Source of the DNA: Tillus elongatus
Lineage: Eukaryota; Arthropoda; Insecta; Coleoptera; Cleridae
Assembly: GCA_964006375.1 (NCBI GenBank)
Contig: OZ023266.1
Span: forward strand, 20,592,590 to 20,656,589
Length of the DNA stretch: 64,000 nt
Direction of reading: 5' to 3'
Shown here: positions 37,801-49,035 of the stretch, piece by piece
How positions within the stretch are numbered: the stretch's first letter is position 1
Layout: every line of letters starts with the position of its first letter
Notes under the pieces: model-generated
What the model was told of the DNA's origin: nothing
Database searches by the model: none
The model's input: only the letters and a program-made list of their open reading frames with translations
Made by a program: the position numbers and the translations under genes

Positions 37801-38738
37801 AAAAAATAACGGCTTATATTAATGAATGTGAAATTTGCAAGCGAGCCAAGTACGATAGAAATCCACCCAATATACCCTTAATGCTAACAGACACCCCTAG
37901 TAAACCCTTTCAGGTTATACATGCTGACACCTTTATAATAGAAAATCAAGTATTCTTAACAATCATTGATACTTTCTCAAAATTAGGGACAGCAATACCT
38001 ATAAGTAGTAAGAATCCGGTAGAAACTGCTAATGCATTCATACAGTATTTTACGTACTATGGCACACCCGAACACATCATTATGGACAGTGGAACCGAAT
38101 TTCGAACGGAAATCATCCAAAATCTTTTAGAGCTTCACAAAATTAAAATTCATTTTACTACACCTAAAAATCCAAATTCTAACGGTCCCATTGAAAGACT
38201 ACACTCAACACTAATTGAACACGTTCGAATATTACGACAAACGTACACTAAAGACCCCATAAAATATTTAATGAACTACGCCCTTCTGGCATACAACTCA
38301 ACTATACATACATCTACAAATCACACCCCCTTAGAAATAACCTTTGGACACACCTCTAATAGGGATATTTTCGATATAAATGATCATGAAAAGCTATTAC
38401 AAGATTATCTAATATCGCACAAAAATAAATTAAAAATATTATATAAAAAGGTGAAAGAATTAATAGAGAAAAATAAGCTTCGCTCCATTTCTAACGCTAA
38501 TAATAGAACCAATGATACCGACTTATTTAGAGATCAAACACATGTATATACAAAAGTAGACAAACGAAACAAGAATAACCCTAAATTTGACGGCCCCTAC
38601 GAGGTTGTAAGCATATCTGACAAAAATATAATGACTTTAAGAAAAAACAAAAAATTGTCTAAACGTCATTTACGAAATCTAAAACGACCTAATGTTTCAG
38701 GTCCATCTTCCTTATCCAAACCCAAGGACAAAGAATAA
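34885..38738 (+). pseudogene. pol: pol polyprotein (protease, RT, RNase H, integrase) with a deletion in RNase H
   Basis: Domains in order: aspartic protease with LDTGSMKSLL (near 34972); reverse transcriptase with WNSPVLIVNKK, FRMVIDYRRLN, LDLASGYHQIE, MPFGLKGAPSTFQ and the catalytic TYLDD (near 36280); RNase H with TTDASNVALGAVLSQ and ERELLSIVW; integrase with an HHCC zinc-binding region (37715-37850) and a D-D-35-E core (HADTF, MDSGTEF, PIERLH); and a C-terminal GPY/F-type module (FDGPYEVV). Near 36920 the frame breaks with the apparent loss of about 8 bp that removes the expected RNase H Asp-His region. The integrase part follows in the shifted frame and is open to the stop at 38738. Confidence 0.93.
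38692..38700 (+). promoter_or_regulatory. Splice acceptor for env
   Basis: AATGTTTCAG ends at 38700, inside the last pol codons, directly before the open env frame. It is a good pyrimidine-AG acceptor. Confidence 0.6.
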
Positions 38739-40420
38739 CATTAGACAAGATCAATGACAACCCCGGACTATTATCAATTAACATGGGCAAAATGCAAAAT
38801 TCCATTGACAAATGGACCATTATTCGAGTAATCCCTTTAACACCACTTCTCAATGGGTTTCGTTCCATAGATAAACAGTCCCAAGATATCCATGACATTA
38901 TTCACAATTCCACACATTCGAATCTTTATCAAAACGAGATACAAAATTACCAAAATATCCTTTCCCATCAAATTGTGGAGACACAAAAAATATTTAACCA
39001 AATTATACCCTCTAATAATAATCGTAATAAAAGAGGACTAGTTAATGCTGTAGGTACAATCATAAAGACCTTAACAGGCAACATGGACGCAGACGATGCA
39101 GAACGTTATGATACGGCAATTTCTCAATTAACATCAAATCAAGACAAAATTAAAACAATAGTTGATAATCAAATCATGTTAACAGAACAGGCCATAGAAA
39201 AATTTGATAAAACCATATCCTCGGTCATTTTAAACCAAAACAAAATTGAGGAACGTTTGCAGTTGATCACTTTAGGTTTCGAACAGGAAAAAATTAAATA
39301 CGAACACATAATGCGTCTGCAGATGGTGTATATACAATTGATTACAGAAATCATTAATATTAAAAGCATTTTAAGCACATTAGTTAACGCAATAACTTTT
39401 GCAAGATTAGAAACAATGCATCCATCCATATTAGAACCTGAAGACTTACTAATAGAACTTAAAAGAATTGAGAGTTTTGTAACCAATCTCCCCTATAAGC
39501 TTGATGCAAATAATGTAGCTTTATACGAGGAGGTGTCAATAATTAAGTGTTACTACAAAAATTATACTTTAGTGTTTGCTATTGAAATTCCATTAGTAGA
39601 ATCTAAACATTATAACTATTACCACCTTTATGCATTTCCTGTGAAACAAGGTCCTAGTCAAAATTATACCGTCATCATCCCTCAATCCAAATACCTAGCC
39701 CTTAACGATGAAAGCTATAACTTACAAAACACACTATGCCAAGAAGTCAGCCCTGGAGACTACTTATGCAGAGGTCAAACGATGAATCAGATCAGTAATA
39801 GCAGCCCTTGTAAAGTCCAATTGGTCAAGTTCACCACCAGATACGAAACTTGCGAACACCACCCAGTCAACATACAGCAGATGAAGAGCCAGAAGATAAG
39901 TGCAAACAAATGGATAATGGTATTCCCCCGTGAAAGTACAGCCCACCAACGATGCCGTAGCCGACAAGAAACCACAAATCTAGAAGGAAGCTACTTGGTT
40001 CAAATCCCCGAAGGATGTCAAATGACAGTAAATAAGCAAATGTTCTCCCCATCTCACAATGAGATAGTATCTACCTACCACATCCAACTACCCAAGTTGA
40101 AGCTTACCAACTTTCAGCTACAAGAGGTAGTAAATACAGCCCCAATCAAATTAGAATCAATAGATCTGGATGAATTACAAAAAACAAAGCATCAACTACA
40201 ACACCAACGGTCATTATTGAATGCAGTTCAACATCCGAAAGTAAGCCTGTCTACTAGCATCTGGACCATCCTGTTGTACGTGATTGTTGCCCTGATAGCA
40301 GTCTATGCTTTATGGAGACTAAGAAAACCAACCAAAGAACCAAGATCCAACACCAACCAACAACAACAAAGATGCCCCATGGAAGAAATCCCCCTGGAGA
40401 ATATCACTTTGAAAATTTAG
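38701..40420 (+). CDS. env: Envelope glycoprotein, errantivirus type (open; second exon)
   Basis: The frame is open from the acceptor to TAG at 40418-40420. It overlaps the pol end and lacks an ATG until 38783, so a spliced leader is expected. It has a basic furin-like site RNKR (39022-39033) followed by the conserved GLVNAVGTIIKTLTGNMDADD-type region, reported here by position (39034-39096). It then has long coiled-coil-like helices (39100-39400), a Cys-containing ectodomain (39540-40060), a membrane anchor (WTILLYVIVALIAVYAL, about 40263-40314) and a short polar tail. This is the architecture of errantiviral env and the related baculovirus F fusion protein. No break was seen. Function is not established by sequence alone. 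Confidence 0.88.
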
Positions 40421-40451
40421 CTTCCCTAAATTTTCTATCTGGCCCCGGAGG

Positions 40452-40793
40452 AGTTATGGTTGCACCACCCGGTATACTACACACACCAAGGCTACTGTCA
40501 GCACATATGGGTACGTTGCGCTACACCGGCTTTTCCGTCGACTCAGCGTCCGGTTGAAGTGCAGCGACATTACCGAGGGGAAATTGATCAGCAATTAATA
40601 GTCTATAAATATATGTCGAACATTAATATTCAACAGTTAGTCTTTGCCATCCAGCCTTAATGGTATTAGATTACTCATATGTATTTTATTGTAATTTTTA
40701 TATTATTTAAATTTTAATATATATAACGTTGTACTGTAACTTCGAATAAATAAATTTAACTTTATGAAGTTCAATTGAAGTACAACTCTAAGT
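40452..40793 (+). repeat. 3' LTR, 342 bp
   Basis: It pairs with 32778-33119. It is preceded by a weak purine-rich stretch (CCCGGAGG) that would act as the polypurine tract. Confidence 0.96.
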
Positions 40794-40797
40794 CGCG
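40794..40797 (+). repeat. Target site duplication CGCG, right
   Basis: It matches 32774-32777. The continuation CGCGTAAACTG equals the empty-site sequence at 42508. Confidence 0.9.
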
Positions 40798-41043
40798 TAA
40801 ACTGCGATAGAAGTTTATTTGAGAAATGTTCGAATTTTGTAACACAATCCGACACGTAGGGTTTGACAAACCCTAAGTAAACTAAACCGTTCATTACCAC
40901 AAACTCTAGCAAACTGTTGTCAAAATGGCTCAGCACGCTAAGAGACTCGACAATTTCCGAAAGCTAACGAGAGGGATATGCATGTGAGCGCGGTATTTTT
41001 GAAATCGTCGGACATTTTAGTTCTCTCTGGGTTTGTCACACCC

Positions 41044-41061
41044 CACATGTCGGACGCCGGG
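41044..41061 (-). repeat. Right terminal inverted repeat of piggyBac copy 1
   Basis: CACATGTCGGACGCCGGG, followed by TTAA at 41062-41065. A related internal stretch near 40849-40875 (CGACACGTAGGGTTTGACAA) may be a subterminal repeat. Confidence 0.9.
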
Positions 41062-41065
41062 TTAA

Positions 41066-41326
41066 ATAACTTATTAAACATTTATCATTAAGCCTTTCAC
41101 TTCTGAAATACAAAATGCAGACTGTTCTATTTGAAACAACTGTGTTTCGAGAGTTTTATTTTTTTAAATTCAGTTACTTTTTCAGAGCGCCCGGTGTATG
41201 GCCTCTCGATTTTTTCATGAAATAATATAAACGAAAACCTATCTGAATGCGTCCATTAGACTCAGATTTTAGTTGGTAGAAACGTCGTATCACAATTTTT
41301 TTATATGTGCCAAAAATGTGAAAAGT
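41066..41326 (+). repeat. Right flank of piggyBac, first copy of the duplicated segment
   Basis: It matches 42766-43029 with small differences. It contains CTCTCGATTTTTTCATGAAA and a stretch related, inverted, to 27240-27300. Confidence 0.85.
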
Positions 41327-42426
41327 CACATGATTATTTGTACGGAGCTTTTCAAATGGATCGTAACTTGTGTACCAATTGTCACACGTAATATTTCTGT
41401 GACTACCATCATATGGACTGACGAGCCGTTCCACTATTGCAGTTGGAGTATTACTAAGAGCAAAGGGCCCATCAGGTTGCTTACCCACATAGACCTCCAT
41501 GTTTACTAAATAATGCGTTCGGGCAACTATCAAAGCTTGAACCTTAATGCCGTACTTAGCCGGTTTATTCGGTATGTACTGGCGAAATGGATATCTGCCT
41601 CTAAAAGCTTCCAATTTCTCATCAATGGTTAAATATCTACCAGGCGAATAGGCGTCTTTGCAATTATCAGTAAATTTTCCTATTATGGCTCTAATAGGTG
41701 CCAACTTATCTATTTCGCGTCTTTTCTAACGATTTTCTTTATTATCAAATCGCAAACATGTAAGCAAAAATTCAAACCGTCTTTGGGCCATAGTTACTCG
41801 AATTATTTTAAAACCGGTTCCGTCAGTTTTCCATAAATCCTTCAGTAAACGGTGGTTGTTTCGAAAAACTCCTGCTAAATATAACAGTTCGAATAAAGCT
41901 TTTAGTTCTATATTATTTGTAGGTTGATAATAAGAAGATTTCTCCCATTCACGTATTTTTTCCTCAATTCATTGATTTGTCCACCGCGTAATATCGTCTA
42001 TCATTTCTTCATCGATGAAAATAAGAAAACACTCAAGAAGACTTTTTTTATCCCTAGCGGATCTTTTGACACCAGGCAATTGAGTTATCAGGTTCTCGCC
42101 TCGGGTTCTCATATTCCTGTTATAATATGTTTTTCTTCATTTAGTTCCATTTTTCCCAGATAGTATTTGTCCCGATCTTGCATTATTTCAGATTCATTTT
42201 CGGTTACATCATTTTCGTATGCGTTAGTGGTAACACCGGCAGCTTCCATAAGGTTACCTTGTCCATCTTCATTATTTGCTTCCTGCTCAACATCTGGATA
42301 GTCACTGTTTATGCTTACATTGTCTATCTCACTTTCATCGTCTGATTCAATTACTTCTTCATCTTCGCTTTGCACCTCCTTCCACAGATCCTGGAGGCGA
42401 CGCATTTCCTTTTCGTAATCTCCCAT
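41327..42426 (-). pseudogene. piggyBac transposase, copy 2, C-terminally truncated and broken
   Basis: It starts at MGDYEKEM (42426) and covers the acidic N-terminus, then after frame breaks the core with TIDEKLEAFRGRYPFRQYIP and ITCDNWYTSYDPFEKL. It ends at the duplication junction, where the protein runs into flanking DNA. The third catalytic Asp and the Cys-rich finger are missing. Stops and shifts near 41725 and 41980 and beyond 42109 split it. The A-run that is expanded in copy 1 is shorter here, so the two copies decayed independently. Confidence 0.88.
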
Positions 42427-42507
42427 AGTTAACCTAATGATTTCAAGGGCTGGTGAATAATATCGACATTTAATAAGGAAACATACCTCAAAATTTTGAA
42501 GCAAAGG

Positions 42508-42511
42508 CGCG
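42508..42511 (+). other. Unoccupied target site of the LTR retrotransposon
   Basis: CGCG occurs once in AAGGCGCGTAAACTG. In copy 1 the same sequence is split and the CGCG duplicated around the retrotransposon. Confidence 0.9.
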
Positions 42512-42743
42512 TAAACTGCGATAGAAATTTATTTGAGAAATGTTCGAATTTTGTAACACAATCCGACACGTGGGGTTTGACAAACCCTAAGTAAACTAAA
42601 CCGTTCATTACCACAAACTCTAGCAAACTGTTGTCAAAATGGCTCCGCACGCTAAGAGACTCGACAATTTCCGAAAGCTAACGAGAGGGATATGCATGTG
42701 AGCGCGATATTTTTGAAATCGTCTCTCTGGGTTTGTCACATCC

Positions 42744-42761
42744 CACATGTCGGACGCGGGG
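42744..42761 (-). repeat. Right terminal inverted repeat of piggyBac copy 2
   Basis: CACATGTCGGACGCGGGG, followed by CTAA where copy 1 has TTAA. Confidence 0.8.
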
Positions 42762-43029
42762 CTAAATAACTTATTAAACATTTATTATTAGGCCTTTCAC
42801 TTCTGAAACACAAAATGCAGAGTGTTCTTCTATTTGAAACAACTGAGTTACGAGAGTTTGATTTTTTTTTAATTCAGTTACTATTTCAGAGCGCCCGGTG
42901 CATGGCCTCTCGATTTTTTCATGAAATAATAGTAACGAAAACCTCTCTGAATGCGTCCATTAGATTCAGATTTTTGTTGGTAAAAACGTTGTATCACAAT
43001 TTTTGATATGTGCCAAAAAATGGAAAAGT

Positions 43030-43644
43030 TCCAAACAATTGAAATAACTCGAAAACAAACATGCATTACAATTCGACGGAAAATACAAAAATGTAATAAT
43101 ATAAGGGGTGTTCGATTTAAAAAAGAAAATTTGTATCGCCAAAGACTTATGGGCCACCTGTGATTGTTGATATCATTTTTATAAGATGCTGTACAACTTG
43201 CAGCTATTCAAATTTGAAGCATTTAATAAAAATTCGCTACTATAACGCACTTGCTACGACACAAATTTCTCTTCTCACCAACATGCATTATATTTCGATG
43301 GAAAATGCACAAATGCAATAATATAAGCCGCTTCCGATAAAAAGAAAATTTTTAGAATTTATTTTTAAAGACGTGGTTGAAGACAGTCTATAAATAATGT
43401 ATACAATTGTTTCCCTTATCTTGTAGACTAACAGTAATATTAGGCTTTACCATAGAAATGCGTCACCCTGTATATATGTAAATAGATAAAAACTGAAACT
43501 AAGCCCGGATTGAGCTAGAACTAGGGGACTTAGTTCTCGCTCAATTGAAAAATCTTTTAAAAATTCAAAAGTCGCGATCTCCTCATTAAAGAATTTCTTA
43601 TACGAAAATTTGCTAAAAATAATCGAGAATTAAACCATAAACTT
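43030..43644 (-). repeat. (TA)n-family, MITE-A and mariner-MITE pieces
   Basis: A MITE-A right end is at about 43225-43265 (CTACTATAACGCACTTGCTA). An inverted mariner-MITE end is at about 43390-43480 (ending CACCCTGTATA). A right-end piece of the (TA)n family is at 43490-43620, with no TA core. No gene. Confidence 0.6.
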
Positions 43645-45053
43645 TTTTTTTTTAATTTCAACAACACACCACGAGGGCTTACAGCCTAAATACTATCGTA
43701 CCGTGGGTGTTGACAGGGAGGAAAGAGGCAACTTGTTAATCCTGGACTTGAAGGTTTGGAGGCTCGGAGGAGAAGGAAACACATGTGCCGTCAAGGAATT
43801 CCACAACTTGGAAGTCCTCGGGACAAAAGAGCGGGCATAACGAGAAGTTCTATGTCTGGTGACCTGGACAGTAAAAGGGTGCATTCGCTCTGTTCCCCTG
43901 GTAGATCTGTTGGGGGCAGCAGGTGGGGGAACTATGGAGGAAAGCTCCTCTGAGCAGTGCCCGTGCAGGTATCTATAAAATAGAGAGAGGTCACCAACGG
44001 CACGTCGGTGGGCAAGGGATGGCAGCCTTTGGGTGAGGGTAAGGTCACCGATGAGACGTATAGCTCTCTTTTGAATGGAGTCCAGGATAGCGAGTGTAGA
44101 AGCGGTAGCTACACCCCAGATGTGGGAGCAGTATTCGAGGTTTGGCATTATTTGTGAAGTATATAAGGTATAGAGACTAGCTGGTGAAAAGTATTTGCGA
44201 GCCCGGAAGGGGAAACCTAATTTCTTAGCAGCCGCTTCTGCAATTGATGTGACATGTTGGTGCCAATTAAGATTTCGATCCACAGAAATGCCAACAAGAG
44301 AAAAGGACTCATTACTTTGAATAACTTGGTTGTTCATTGTGATGGGTCTAGGGCTGGTGTATCTCTTATGAGAAAGAAAGCAAGACTGAGATTTGGTGGG
44401 GTTGAATTGTACAAGATTTCTACTTCCCCAGTCTAATATTTTTTGGAGATTCACGGAGACAGAACTCTCCATGAGTCTGCGATCTCCATCTAATTGGGCT
44501 AAAGAGACAGGCTTAGAATATTGTATATTTGAGTGGAGGGTGCTGTCGTCCGCGTAACTGTGAAGTGGGTTGGATGTGCTAGAGAGGAGGTCATTGATGT
44601 GGAGAAGAAACAAAGTAGGGGCTAAAGCTGAACCTTGAGGAACTCCTGCATTAATTGGATACAGTTTAGAGGAATGGCCATGCACGACAACAGAAATGCT
44701 CCGGTTGGAGAGGAAATTTGCTGTCCACGTACAGAGTTTTGGTGGTAGGCCATAGGCCGGTAGTTTATTAAGCAGCGCTGCATGCCAGACCTGGTAGAAT
44801 GCTTTGGATATGTCTAGAGCGACAATCTGGGATTCACCGTGTGGTTCCATAGACTTGTTCCAAGAATGGGTGACAAAGGAAAGGAGGTCGGCTTCTACGC
44901 TGACGGAATCCATACTGCCTGTCGTGGATTAGACTTTTTTCAAGAAATGTTAGTAATTCGGTGTTTATATACTTTTCCATCACTTTAGAGATGACTGAAA
45001 GGAAAGAAATAGGCCTGTAGTTTGGAGGAATGGCCATCCACAACAACAGAAAT
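43645..45053 (-). mobile_element. LINE copy E (CR1/jockey group), with longest intact RT frame
   Basis: It extends from the T-rich complement of the tail (43645-43660) to about 45020 in the fingers region. There it switches to a short segment (45021-45053) that matches a different place in the element (near 52761 in copy F). The element is thus 5'-truncated with a scrambled 5' end. Confidence 0.93.
43693..44913 (-). CDS. LINE reverse transcriptase, copy E, 406-codon open frame (5'-truncated)
   Basis: One uninterrupted frame runs from the middle of the reverse transcriptase fingers to the natural C-terminus. It contains LDISKAFYQVW (Tyr replaces the second Asp of the usual KAFDQVW; the first, catalytic Asp is kept), AGVPQGSALAPTLFLLHIND, the YADDS box, FPFRARKYFSPASLYTLY and the C-terminal RTSKLWNSLTAHVFPSPP. 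The N-terminal fingers part (45046-44834) is in another frame. No endonuclease is present, so the copy cannot move by itself. An open frame of this length suggests a fairly young insertion. Confidence 0.85.
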   Translation of the reverse strand: MDSVSVEADLLSFVTHSWNKSMEPHGESQIVALDISKAFYQVWHAALLNKLPAYGLPPKLCTWTANFLSNRSISVVVHGHSSKLYPINAGVPQGSALAPTLFLLHINDLLSSTSNPLHSYADDSTLHSNIQYSKPVSLAQLDGDRRLMESSVSVNLQKILDWGSRNLVQFNPTKSQSCFLSHKRYTSPRPITMNNQVIQSNESFSLVGISVDRNLNWHQHVTSIAEAAAKKLGFPFRARKYFSPASLYTLYTSQIMPNLEYCSHIWGVATASTLAILDSIQKRAIRLIGDLTLTQRLPSLAHRRAVGDLSLFYRYLHGHCSEELSSIVPPPAAPNRSTRGTERMHPFTVQVTRHRTSRYARSFVPRTSKLWNSLTAHVFPSPPSLQTFKSRINKLPLSSLSTPTVR

Positions 45054-45715
45054 GGATAACTAATGGATAACTAAAACTACTGCTAAAACATCAGAGAAAG
45101 GGTCTATTTAAAATGGATTTTCTAGAAACATTTTAGTAAAATGAGGGACAGTGACGATTGAATCTGAAACTTAAGGACTTGTAAACACATTTCTTGTAAC
45201 GCTTTCCTACATAGCCCGTACTAGATTCAGGTTCTTTGCCTAAAAGTTGTCAATTTTTTACGTTTCAAATCGCGACTTTGACGTTTTGAGAGGAATGGTT
45301 ATCAAAATTTCATAGTAATTTTTATGGCGTTTCTTGACCTTTTTGCGCCAGAAAACTTAGTCATTGCCCGTAGCATACAATAGGATTTTGTTATCCACCC
45401 AAAATATTTTACTTTTATCCGTTTATATGGTCATCAGTGGCACCAATTTTTTTTAATGCCTATAACTTTTTCCCCCAGTCCTAAGCGTCTAAATTTTGGC
45501 ACATAGTTTACCTTCTCTGACGTAACTCATCGTATCCAATATGGCTGCCCTTACTTTGTTATTTCCAGAAATATGAAAATGTTCCAGGAAAAACTGGGTC
45601 GATTTTCCTGGCCAACGAACTTGTCTAAACCATTTGCAAAGAGAAAGTGCTCACCAAATTTGATCTAAATCCGCCCATTATTTTTTGAGTTATCGGTATA
45701 CATGAACAATTTATT
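45054..45715 (+). repeat. (TA)n-family partial forward copy without TA core
   Basis: It matches 48250-48760 in order: AGGGTCTATTT, AGTAAAATGAGGGACA, CGCGACTTTGACGTTTTGAG and TTTTTTGAGTTATCGG. Confidence 0.75.
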
Positions 45716-45719
45716 GTTC

Positions 45720-46520
45720 ATGGACAATTTGGAATTTCAGCTTCGAGATGAACATCGAGGCTTATCGTCGGGCATGTTAGACATGGGGGCGCCATGTTAA
45801 GTGTTTGTCGGGGAAAAACCCGAGGTATTTGGCGAAATCTTGCCAGGGAATTAGACGGTTGTCTAATGATACGTGTTCGTGAGGTGTGTGTCTCTTTTGA
45901 TAAATAGGACAGCTGAACATTTATCGGGGTTTATGGCTAGAAGGGATTTCCTATATCATGCTTGCAGCTCGACTACGGCGGTCTGAAGTCGTTCGGTTAT
46001 TATCCTTCGCTAAGTGGAGCTGCTGAGGATGGTAGTGTCGTCTGCGTACAGTGCGTATGTCACGTTTAGGGACACTGTCCGAATATCTGCGACAAATATA
46101 TTGTGAAGCAGATAGGAGATAGCAGAACCTTGCCGGAGTCCAGCCGTGGCTGGGTACGTTCTAGTGGTTCCCTGATGTTTGACCTGGAACTCTCTCTGTT
46201 GCAGGTATGACCTGATTAACAGAATCAGAGGGAGAGGATAATTAAATGATAGAAGTTTATTTAGGAGGCCCGGATGCCAAACCATATCGAAGGCTTAAGC
46301 AATGTCAAGAAATATAGCACCAGTTAACTTGTTTTTATTAAACCCTTCGGTGATGTTTTCCACCACTCGAAGGACTTGGTCTGTGGTGGAGTGCTAGTGT
46401 CTGAAACCGAATTGATCGTCTGGGAGGATATGATTTTCAGAGGTGAATAAAGCTAGCCTGTTATGAATCAGTTTTTCGGCGATTTTGGCGATGACTGGTA
46501 GTAGGCTAATGGGCCTGTAA
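45720..46520 (-). pseudogene. Jockey-like LINE reverse transcriptase fragment, different family
   Basis: The minus-strand frame reads NYRPISLLPVIAKIAEKLI, HILPDDQFGFRH, then FDMVWHPGLLNKLLSF, AGLRQGSAISYLL and the catalytic YALYADDTTI (near 46040-46060). Its sequence is clearly different from the seven-copy family. Stops lie after GFRH and before AFD, and the region after YADD decays. Neither a 3' end nor an endonuclease is seen. Confidence 0.85.
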
Positions 46521-46686
46521 TTGTATTGTATCCAACAAAAAAAAACAGCGGCAGTAAGTAAGTATGTGAGCTATCAAGTGAGTTAGTTTATCAGTAAGTA
46601 AGCCAGCCATTCTGCAGCGCACCAGTGCCGCTGAGGTTTAGTTTGCCCAGGGGTGAGATATATTTTCTTCTTATTTCCCTTTCTTA

Positions 46687-47236
46687 GACCGTGTAAGTCC
46701 GTGTCCAACACCTATTATTCGGTAAAGCTGAGGTGAGTACATCCTCTTCAGCTGAGCCGATCTTCCTTTTGATTGCCTTGGGCCGTGAACGTCCGTGCCC
46801 CAAGTATTACCACTAGGTGTAGCGAAGGTGTGTACGTCCTCTTTAGCTGAACCAATCTTCCCTCCGATTCACTTAGGCCGTGAACGTCCGTACCCCAAGT
46901 ATTATCACTAGGCGGAGCTAAGGTGTGTAGGTCCCCTTTAGCTAAACTGATCCACCTCCCAATCTCTTGGGCCGTGTAGGTCCGTGCCCCATGTATTTAC
47001 ACTAGGTGGAGCTAAGGTGTATACGTCCACTTTAGCTGCACTGATCTTCCCCTCCCATTCTCTTGGGCAGTGCAAATGTGTGTCCCAAGAATTGCCACTA
47101 GGTGGAGCTAAGATTCGAACGTTAGCCGACCCGACCCCTCCCGTTATTTCTTTCTTGGGCCGTGTAAGTCCGTTTCCCAAGACTTGCTCCTAGGTGGAGT
47201 TAACGTGCGAACGTCCTCGTTAGCTGTACCGACTTG

Positions 47237-47255
<19 letters not shown>
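46687..47255 (+). repeat. Minisatellite, about six units of about 95 bp
   Basis: Units start with GCCGTG-type phrases at 46687, 46782, 46877, 46971, 47067 and 47159. Each contains CCCAAGTATT and ACTAGGTGGAGCTAAGGTGT in the same order. The last unit runs into a (CT)n tract. Confidence 0.88.

Positions 47256-47290
<35 letters not shown>
47231..47290. repeat. (CT)n microsatellite
   Basis: A CT dinucleotide run at the end of the minisatellite. Confidence 0.95.
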
Positions 47291-47293
<3 letters not shown>

Positions 47294-47654
47294 CTCTCTC
47301 GGCGGTTGGAGGATATCGGCGACGTGACAATTGTACATAATATGTATATAAGTAAGCTAGGTTTCGTGTTAGTTGATATATTGTGTTTTCGTCAAAGTAA
47401 ATAAGGTGTTTTGTGTACATAACTGTGTATATATTCTCATAGCTATACTGAACATCAGCCAAAACCTGCAAGAAGGAGTAAACCTTCTTTAAACAAAAAT
47501 CTGGGGACCGTGGACGACATAATATGTGTATATATGGGTCGTCACCAGATGCTTAAATAAAATGGTTTCTATTTGTTTCTACTATATGAAAGATACTACC
47601 TTACTACAAACATAAAGTTTGTAAGTTAAAGAAATCTTGGTATTTACAGAAATA
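47291..47654. other. Unassigned sequence after the minisatellite
   Basis: It contains a TATATAAG motif near 47345 and the phrase CTGGGGACCGTGGACGACAT. It could be part of an LTR, but no partner is present in the window. Confidence 0.3.

Positions 47655-49035
<1,381 letters not shown>

Larger units (their letters stand above)
32778..40793 (+). mobile_element. Errantivirus-like (gypsy/17.6-type) LTR retrotransposon with env, 8016 bp
   Basis: It has two 342-bp LTRs with AGT...AGT ends, a 4-bp target duplication inside an alternating pyrimidine-purine site (CGCGTA), and a tRNA-Ser-type primer site overlapping the LTR end. The gene order is gag, pol (protease, reverse transcriptase, RNase H, integrase) and env. 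This is the layout of insect errantiviruses such as 17.6, 297 and gypsy. The LTRs differ at one position, which implies recent insertion. gag carries one in-frame stop and pol a small deletion in RNase H. env is open. The copy alone is therefore defective for replication. Confidence 0.96.
30566..41061 (-). mobile_element. piggyBac element (copy 1), interrupted by an LTR retrotransposon
   Basis: The termini are CCCGGCGTCTGACATGTG at 30566 and its inverted match ending CACATGTCGGACGCCGGG at 41061, each flanked by TTAA as piggyBac requires. Without the 8020 bp of retrotransposon plus target duplication the element is 2476 bp, the usual size of an autonomous piggyBac. The transposase is on the minus strand, so its 5' side is the right-hand end. 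The retrotransposon sits 82 bp upstream of the likely start codon. Part of the element and its right flank was later duplicated (41327-43029). Confidence 0.95.
41327..43029 (-). repeat. Tandem duplicate of part of piggyBac plus right flank
   Basis: Its left edge joins flank sequence directly to the piggyBac transposase (matching 31589 onward). The trinucleotide AGT is common to both joining sequences (31586-31588 and 43027-43029). The original segment, without the retrotransposon, is 1718 bp, and the duplicate is 1703 bp. One 14-bp deletion near 42722 explains most of the difference. Confidence 0.88.

Noticed and set aside
46687..47255. CRISPR-like array or direct-repeat locus
   Set aside because: The units are long, GC-rich, contiguous and diverged, without spacers, in a eukaryotic genome. 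It is a minisatellite.
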